From Albula goreensis (Eukaryota > Chordata > Actinopteri > Albuliformes > Albulidae), in the NCBI GenBank assembly GCA_022829145.1, contig CM040761.1, forward strand, positions 870,768 through 934,767: a stretch of 64,000 nt of DNA, in the 5' to 3' direction. The notes beneath the pieces are model-generated. The model saw only the letters and a program-made list of their open reading frames with translations, did no database searches and was not told where the DNA came from. Made by a program: the position numbers and the translations under genes. This document shows, piece by piece, positions 38,001 through 47,000 of the stretch. Positions within the stretch are counted from its first letter, which is position 1. Every line of letters starts with the position of its first letter.

Positions 38001-41000
38001 CAGAAGTATTTAATAATGCTGGAGAACACATAGGGCGGGGTCTTGGACTATTTCTACATGCAGAACCTATCAGGATCCTTTATGCTTATGCTTATTGACC
38101 ACCCTCTCCAGTTCATGCTGCTTGGCCTTTGGAAAATGTTGATTTTTGTCAACCATTTCCAATTGATTTTAGTGTGCTTGGGCTCGTTGTTGTGGTTCCC
38201 CTGTGAATATTTTATTTCACACATTGTTTAAAGATGAAGTTGATAGAATTAATGGTCAAGAGAAAGTTTTATTTGGCAATAGTCAGTATGAATTTGTTGA
38301 CAAATATTCCACATCATAGTATGGTGGCTAATTTATTCCTTTAAACTATAGTCATCATTTAACCTCCATATTTTACCTGAAAGTGTTTTTTTTATATATG
38401 TATATATGTATGTATTTCTGGCAAACATGTAGTTCCATTTGGTCACATTTAGTACCATTTCAACTCAAATGTAGTCCTATTTCTCCTCACACTTTTCAGT
38501 CTGCATGAAAGAGCCTCCAGGCTCACACAGTTGGGTCACGGTACCGCCATGAGTCATGTGATTAAGTCTTAGCTGTGCCATCACTAGCCATATCCTGAGG
38601 TCTGTGTAGGTGAGTACTTTGCTCAGCCTCTCAAGGGAAAGTTAAATGCCTAAACTGTTTTAAAGGCATCAGTTTCATCACTCTCTCATGTCCTGTTTCT
38701 GGTTGGATGGGTGCCTGCCAGTGCATGACCTGAGTACATGCTGCCTCTCTGCAGTGGACAGTGTGTGAACTGCAGCATATCTGCAACGTGGAGTCCTCAC
38801 TTAAATCAGTGGAGCAACATGGATTCATCATGGATTCCTCCCTCCAAATTTGGTTTTTGAAGGAAAGAGCAAGAAATATCAGTCTGAACTCTTTTGAGCT
38901 TTACGCAACATGTCAGTCTGAACTCAGAGCTTCACACATTTCAGTCTGAACTCAGAGCTTCACACAATGTTTCATACCACTCAGAGCAGCCATTCTGTCT
39001 CACCTGTGCATCTGACATTAGTTTGATGGCAGTTCCTCTGATTGAACATATCTGGAATCGCAGATCAGAGAGTCCACAGTCTTCTTGGTTTATTACTTGC
39101 ATGGTGATGTTTTCTCTTTAGTTTTCTTTGCTATTGAATGAAAAGCCTGGTGAGCACCGCCTGCCTCTTGTGCCCACCTAGGTGTACCTGGAGGGTTTTC
39201 ATGGAGACACTTCAGAGACCTTTCTGATGGGGGAGGTGGATGAGCATGGCCGGAGGCTGGTGGAGGCAGCACAGAGGTGTCGGGATGAGGCCATCGCCGC
39301 CTGCAGACCTGGTGCCCCTCTCTGTGTCATAGGGAACACTATCAGGTACACTGTAGGGCCCTCTCTGTGTCACAGGGAACATTATCAAGTACACTGTAGT
39401 GGCTATGAAAAGCAAAACAATTTAGCCACTACCCTAGTGGAATTTAGTTTCAACGCACATGCACCTTTTGGCTTCTATGATCTCTGTACAGTGATGTTGG
39501 TTGTCGTCATCCAGACTGACGACACTTGATAACGAATCCAGTAAAGGGTGGATATTCAGAGCGATTGTGTAATAATATAGTGTAATCAGTAAAGTGTATT
39601 GTTTCAAAGGTGTGTAAAAATGTAGAACCAAACTATACATACAAAAAGTGCTTTCAAACTTTGCGCTCTATTACATTTCAATTTAGCATGTGCCGTGTGG
39701 TTTCAAAAATGGACAATCAAAATGTGGACAATCAAAAATAATTAAACTCAAGAAATCAAAACTATAACTTATAAATAGGAAGCTTTACTTGTAATAGTTT
39801 GTCCATAATTCTAATTTAATTTAATCTAATAATTTTTACTAATTGTCTTAGGGAACACTATCAGGTACACTGTAGGGCCCTCTCTGTGTCATAGGGAACA
39901 CTGTCAGATACACTGAGCCCTCTCTGTGTCATAGGGAACTCTGTCAGATACACTGTAGGGCCCTCTCTGTTTCATAGGGAGCAAAGCCAAACAGCATGCT
40001 GGCTGCTGACTGGACCACAGCCTCCAGGGAGAGGGTGGCTGGTGGTTGGTGACTGTGGCTCATCATTTCAGCTTGATATGAGTATTTGAGACACTGGTGC
40101 AATTCCTGCTCACCTCCCCTGCACAGATCCACTGGTGCGATGCCTGCTCGCCTCTCCTGCACAGATGTGTGTGAGATTGCAGGTCTCTAGGGTCAGCCCT
40201 GAGCATGTGGGAACAGTTTAAGGTTTGTCAGAACAAATTGCAGTATTCTGGTGGTGGGGGTGGGGGCGGGGGCAGGGGCGGGTGTCGAAACAGAAACATT
40301 CGCAATTTTCTCAAAGCGGACAGCTAGGATTAAATGGATCAGAAGATATAATAAATTAACCATTAATGAACCCCTGGAACGGAGGCATGATTATCACTCA
40401 GAAGTCTGCTGGGTGAAGGCCTAAAATCAGGTGATAGTTCATGTTTTACTGAACTATGATGGAAGGATGCGCAGAAAGTGCACACAGAAGAGAACCCCCC
40501 TCATCAGATAACCCTCTGGCCATGGGTAAGGACCATTGTGACTGGCTAAGTGGTTTTGAGTAAAATGATTCCTCTCTTCCTCATTTTACCCGAACAAAGA
40601 AGAATCGGTCAGCTTTCACCTTCAACCACACTAGCGCACTCCGCATGTGGGTGCTGTGTAAAATTATGAGTAAGGCACAGGAAAGTCCTATGCCTTCACA
40701 GTTGTGTGTGTGGAGAGCAATGAACAAGCCAATGGAACTACACTGAAACTATGGGCTAGCTCCCCCTCACCCAATGGCACCTTTCGTTTGTACAGGAAAA
40801 GGAGATGTTGAATCTGGCACATACTGGGAAATAAGGAAGTAATGCATATCTCACTGCCTCCTCTGTCTGCCATCATAACAGAATCACAATTTAAATGCAA
40901 ATGGAAGGATATAGAGGAGGGCCTCATATTTGTGAACACTCTTAGGTTTAATGTACTCTGGACCGCTTGCATTCTTGTGTTCCATCTAACAAAATGTCTT

Positions 41001-44000
41001 CTGGAGTACAAAGGCATAGAAAGCGCAGAGCATTCTGAGTGTTCTCTGGAGCCCAGTGTTCATAGCGAAGTGTAGAGGGTATGTCAGTCCCATCCCAGGC
41101 TCTCAGAGGTAATTATCCTTTTCCCGCCATGAACAACAAATGATCCCTAACTACTGGGGTACACGTGCCACGGCCCAGCTCATCAATGGGGGGGGGGGAC
41201 TTCATTTCCAGGAAGCTGCCTATTGGCTTTTATCACATTGTGTTGTTCCTGATAGTCATTTATCTCTGCCTTTAAGTGCGTGTGTGTGTTTGTATGTGTG
41301 TGTGAGTGAGAGTGTGTAGAGTGTGTAGTTTTACTGTGACTGTGTGTGTGTTTCATTGTGTGAGTGTGTGTGTGTAGTGTTACTGTGACTGTGTGTGTGT
41401 TTCATTGTGTGAGTGTGTGTGTGTAGTGTTACTGTGACTGTGTCTGTGTTTGTTTGTGTGTGTGTGTGCATTCGAATGTGTAGTGTGTGTGTGTATGTAT
41501 GTATGTGTGTGAGCATGCATATGTGTGTGAGTGTGTGTGTGTTTGTGTAGAATGTGTAGTGTTACTGTGACTGTGCGTGTGTGAGTGTTTGTGTGTGTGT
41601 GTGTATGACCTTCATTTACATATTCATTCATAGCATTACACCATTTTAAGTCTTGTCTTTTCTGTTACTATTTAGCACTTTGTATTGTTCACATAATTCC
41701 CCTTTTTGTGGTCTCCATGCCTCCCCCTTCAGAAAAACCCATGAATGGAAGGAAAATTATCACAATTACTCATATAATTGAGCCGTCTTTGTAGTGAGCA
41801 GAGCTTCAGTGTCCCTTTCTCCATCAGGAAAGGGGTTTCATTATAAGGGTTTTCATATTCCCTGACACAGGGCTCCAGCACAGCCTGCACACACGGAGAT
41901 GCTGTGGGAGGGGCGGGGCCATTAGAGCCCCAGCCACGGTAATTATGCCCCCGATGGAAAGAGCATCAAGACCCTTTTCTCCTCAGCCCCCTGGTGCAAA
42001 TGCACTGTCCACAGGTTCCAGCCACAAAGAACTTCATAATAAATGCAGCTTCCACATTCTACTTATACAAAAAAGAAAGAGGGAGAGAAAGAGACTTGTA
42101 TCAACATGACAATTTTCCATCATTAAGACTAATGACAGGCTCGGACCGTGGGGATCAAGGGGGAACACAAAAAGGAGCGCGCTTTCAGGTGCCAGCTGAG
42201 TGCTGACCTCCTTCCTGTCTTTGTTGGCCACTTAACTCTTTACAAAAATGAAAAGGGGGGCGGCACAGGACGCCCCACCAAAGGGCTCGCAAGCAGCTGG
42301 GCCACACAAGTGTGTCCCACTAATGCAGGGAATCACTCACTGCCGGAATCACTTTTTTAAAAAAAAGGAAAAGAAAACTTATTTTAATAAGAAACACAGA
42401 AACAAAGGCATAGTTTACGTGGTTATATGGCATTTCACATACATTTTCTGTCTTTGTTATGGCAGTCAGTGTTTTTAAACCCAACGGTCACTGCAAATAT
42501 CTGTGAGCTGGAGCACGATTGGGCCTGTCTCATGGGTGCTGTGCTAAGCCTCAGTGCGTTTAGCAGCACCTGTTCAGTGATGCCTAATTCCCCAGTAATT
42601 GGACATTTCGGGGCCATTTTTGGCAGGTGGTTGGCACGCTTGGACCCTGCTGATGCAGTAATAGGCAGGCCTGTTGGGTTGTCATTGGCGGCCATTTTGT
42701 GCCTTCGCTTTGCTGCAGGCCAAGCAGGGTCAGCATTCGCGCAGCATGGCTCCCTCCAGGCCCAGGCTGGGGGTTAGCATGCACACAAATATGCAGTTCT
42801 GTAGGAATAGTAACATACTGTCCAGAAGCTGAGAAACTGTGAGCTAAATAATTTTTATTTTTGATGTACAACTCACAAAAAAGATACTTGAACACTTTCT
42901 GTTACCTACTTTCTTACTTTGAAGGTCTTTTCCTTTACATTTGTAATGAGGAAATGCATGGCCTCCAGTTGTCCCCTTGTTTATCCCTGTTTGGAATTCA
43001 GTCCTATTCACATGCACGCTCTTCTGCCCCCTCTGCCACCACTTCCTCTAAAACCACGTCCACCGGAAGCCTGCAAGTGTGAGCACCTGATGGACCAGCA
43101 GGGGGTGCTGATGTTGATGATGTTGCTGTAATTATCAGACATTATTTCTCTTTTTGCAGCCAGATAGCGGATTCCTATGGCCTCCAGGTGTGTCCGTATT
43201 TTATTGGGCATGGAATTGGGTCCTACTTCCATGGCCACCCAGAGATATGGCATCACGGTGAGATTCGTGTTTCCAGTGCTTTACTGGGGAGAGCGTTCAA
43301 GTGCCTGATGACGTGTGGAAGCTGTTTCACATAATAATTGATGGAAATTGGAGAAATCAAACCATACTTCAGTTTATTTGAAATTATTAATTGGAATTAT
43401 TTGAAGTTTACTGTTAACACAATAGACAACAATATATTAATATAATAATGTTGGGATTTTCTTGTTTCTGTATTTTCTAATAGCCAATGACAATGACATG
43501 CTTATGGAGGAAGGAATGGCATTCACAGTAGGTCAGTAACACAATCTCTTACACTCTGCTTCTTGCATGGGCCATTTCCCATGAGCACCTACCTTCTATG
43601 TGTCTATAAAGGAAAAATCAGACAACTATGTCATTCAGAGTTTCACTGTTTTGTGATTATTGATTGCTGATTGCTGATTGCAGACACATATCATTAACAG
43701 AGATTTCCCATTCCTTGTGTTCAAGCATAACCCCTGGCCTGTCATGCCAGTCATATTGTATCTAAATGTAAATCAACCATCGATGAAGTAGAGAATCTAT
43801 TCAACAACATTGTATGTGCTAGCCTTAGGTAGATTTACATTTATTATTTTAACATTGTATTCTGACATTGATTAGGCTTTTCAGTGTTCTTAGGCCTGAG
43901 GAGGAAAGTCCATTCTCCCTATCTGGAGAGCAGAGGCAGCTCTCTCAGGCCAAAGTCTCCAGTATTATATTCCCTGAGCCCAGAGGCGATCCAGGGCCAT

Positions 44001-47000
44001 GTACGCAGATTCTGTCTATAGCAGCAGCACAGAGGAGCTGGAAACTGGAAGGCTGTGCCCCACTCTGAGTGCATTGGAGCCACGCTGTGACCCAGCACTG
44101 TAACCCAGTGCTGGAAGGCCGTGCCTTGCTCTGAGCTCTGATTCCCTTCTGTTACCTGCACAGAAACAAACACAGCTGCTAACAGTCTGTGTGTCTCAGA
44201 CGTGTATGGTGTTAATTTTTCCAACTCATGGACAGGATCAGTCTTCATTTCTGTTCATTCATAGAAATAACTGCACATTTAATAGCATTCAATTTAAAAT
44301 ATCCAGAATAACTTTCTTCTTCAGGAGTAAAAAGTCTGAGAAAACAAAAATTGAAGGAGTACAGATGTGATCATTGGTGTATAAGTGCTTGATCTGGAGC
44401 TGTAGCTTGTGTGGCACAGCTCTCAGTTAAGCAGTGCTGATAATATTTTTTTGTAAAGGATTTTGAAAATGATGCCATAGCTCAAGCACTTCTTCATTAA
44501 TGTATGAAGAAGACCCTGAATGGCTAGAACTGTACATGCTGTTTTATGTCATGTGTTGAGTATTATATATCTGCCCTCTGCTGAGACTAATGTAGTGTGC
44601 TTCACTCATATTGTGTATATTGTTGATGTACAATTGAGTTCATTTATTTAAAACATTTGCAATCAAACATGACATACTCAGCTGATGTATAACAATTGAT
44701 GTACTTTAGATCCTTCTCTTTAATGTACCTTATTGTACAGAATAATCAGATTTTATCTGCTGTATTTGGTGCATGTCTCACTGAATTTTATGTGAAACAG
44801 AGCCAATCCTTATGGAAGGATCACCTGAATTTGCAATCCTAAAGGACAGATGGACGGCAATCTCCATTGATGACAAAAGGTAGGCTGTCTTCCTGTCTGT
44901 GTTATTCTGTGCCATTTACAAAATGTTTGAATTATTGCAATAATGCCTGCTTGCTTCTTAAAAAAATACAGAAGGAAATTTATGTTGCATGTTCACTGAC
45001 TTATCTTAGGGAAACACACCTGATAGGAATATGGTGTTTGTAGTGTGTGCTTTCATCAGTCATGCAAACTCAGAAGGCTAAGTAAATAAGTGATACACAT
45101 ATTGAAAGAGTTTATTGAAAGAAGAAACAGTGGTCTATACTGAGAGGAGCAGTGGTCTGTACTGCAGTGGTCTGTGCTGAGAGGAGCAGTGGTCTGGACT
45201 GCAGTGGTCTGTGCTGAGAGGGGCAGTGGTCTGGACTGTAGTGGTCTGTGCTGAGAGGAGCAGTGGTCTGTACTGCAGTGGTCTGTGCTGAGAGGGGCAG
45301 TGGTCTGGACTGCTGTGGTCTGTGCTGAGAGGAGCAGTGGTCTGTACTGCAGTGGTCTATGCTGAGAGGAGCAGTGATCTGTGCTGTGAGGGGCAGTGGT
45401 CTGTACTGCAGCGGCTTGTGCTGACAGGAGCAGTGGTCTGTGCAGAGAGAAGCAGTGGTATGTGCTGCGAGGAGCAGTGGGCTGTGCTGCAGTGGTCTGT
45501 GCTGAGAGGAGCACTCCTCCTCAAAGCCCAGCATGGAGTGCCTGCAGCTGTTCAGCAGTACCCTGTAAACCCATTGTACTGAGAGCCATTCCGCTGGGAA
45601 AAATCCATACAACTCGCATTGCTCTCGCAAAGCATTCAGCTGTCCTGCCAGAGATTTCAGTGCACTGTAATTTAATTTTACAATGTCAAAGTGGAGCTTG
45701 CCTCAGTCTGCCGCATTTAGACATGCTCCATGCTCCCCTGTTCAGTTTCCTGTATCTCATTAATGCGGGGCGCGCTCTGCATCGCAGGTCTGGCACTCTC
45801 TCCGCTGCGTCATTCGCCCTCCCGCTGCGTATCTGCGCTTTGTCTGCCGCCTGTGTGACGGACCCCAGCCAGACCCTGAACAGCACGGCAACAGCACACT
45901 GTCACACACATTCTAAACCTTTCTTTTTAGTAAAACAGCCCATAATATTCAATCAACTTTCTGCTTATCCTGCTTCATTTTTAGGTATTTTCATTTTCTC
46001 AGATGCTTGCTGTAGGGAAGTATTGGTTTATGTAGATACGTTGTTCTCAAATTTGCCAAAACTTGCTAATGCAAAGGAAATCTGTCCAGTTTACTCTGTC
46101 AGTGTTGAGTATCAGACTGAGATTGCATGTGTCAGGATGATACACCTGCAGTAGTGAGAATTACAAACTGGCATTTGTTACTTTCCTGCAGTATATTTTA
46201 GGGGGGGGAGTTGAGGTTTTATGATTGGGTCTGACCTGTTTGAGCTCTAAAAGGCCTGTCCCACACCTCATGGTGACCCTAACCCTACCCCCACACCTCA
46301 TTGTGACTGTAACCCTACCCCCACACCTCATGGTGACCCTAACCCAAACCTCATTGTGACTGTAACCCAAACCCCACACTTCATGGTGACCCTAACCCAA
46401 CCCCACACCTCATGGTGACCCTAAACCTACCCCTACACCTCATGGTGACCCTAACCCAAACCCCACACTTCATGGTGACCCTAACCCTAATCCCACACCT
46501 CATTGTGACAGTAACCCAAACCCCACAGGTAATTGTGACCCTAACCCTAACCCCACACCTCATTGTGACTGTAACCCAAACCCCACAGGTAATGGTGACC
46601 CTAACCCAACCCCACACCTCATGGTGACCCTAACCCTACCCCACACTTCATGGTGACCCTAACCCAACCCCACACCTCATGGTGACCCTAAACCTACCCC
46701 TACACCTCATTGTGACCCTAACCCTACCCCCACACCTCATGGTGACCCTAACCCTACCCCCACACCCCATTGTGACAGTAACCCAAACCCCACACCCCAT
46801 GGTGACCCTAACCCTACCCCCACACCTCATGGTGACCGTAACCCAAACCCCACACTTCACTGTGACCCTAACCCTACCCCCACACCTCATGGTGACCCTA
46901 ACCCTACCCCCACACCCCATTGTGACAGTAACCCAAACCCCACACCCCATGGTGACCCTAACCCTACCCCCACACCCCATGGTGACCCTAACCCAAACCC

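Larger units (their letters stand above)
35139..39181 (+). other. metap1d: metap1d intron 5
   Basis: A 4.0-kb phase-0 intron. It opens with a CA-rich tract (35155-35320), a GC- and CT-rich stretch (35400-35755), the 27-bp array (35965-37275), a short array of about 55-bp units (37276-37410) broken by a solo LTR (37423-38002), and small CAGTCTGAACTC repeats at 38880-38970. No nested gene. Confidence 0.65.

Noticed and set aside
45056-46154. Frames of up to 252 codons in metap1d intron 9
   Set aside because: The N-terminal halves lie in the 37-bp minisatellite and the rest resembles no protein; they fall between two firm exons.
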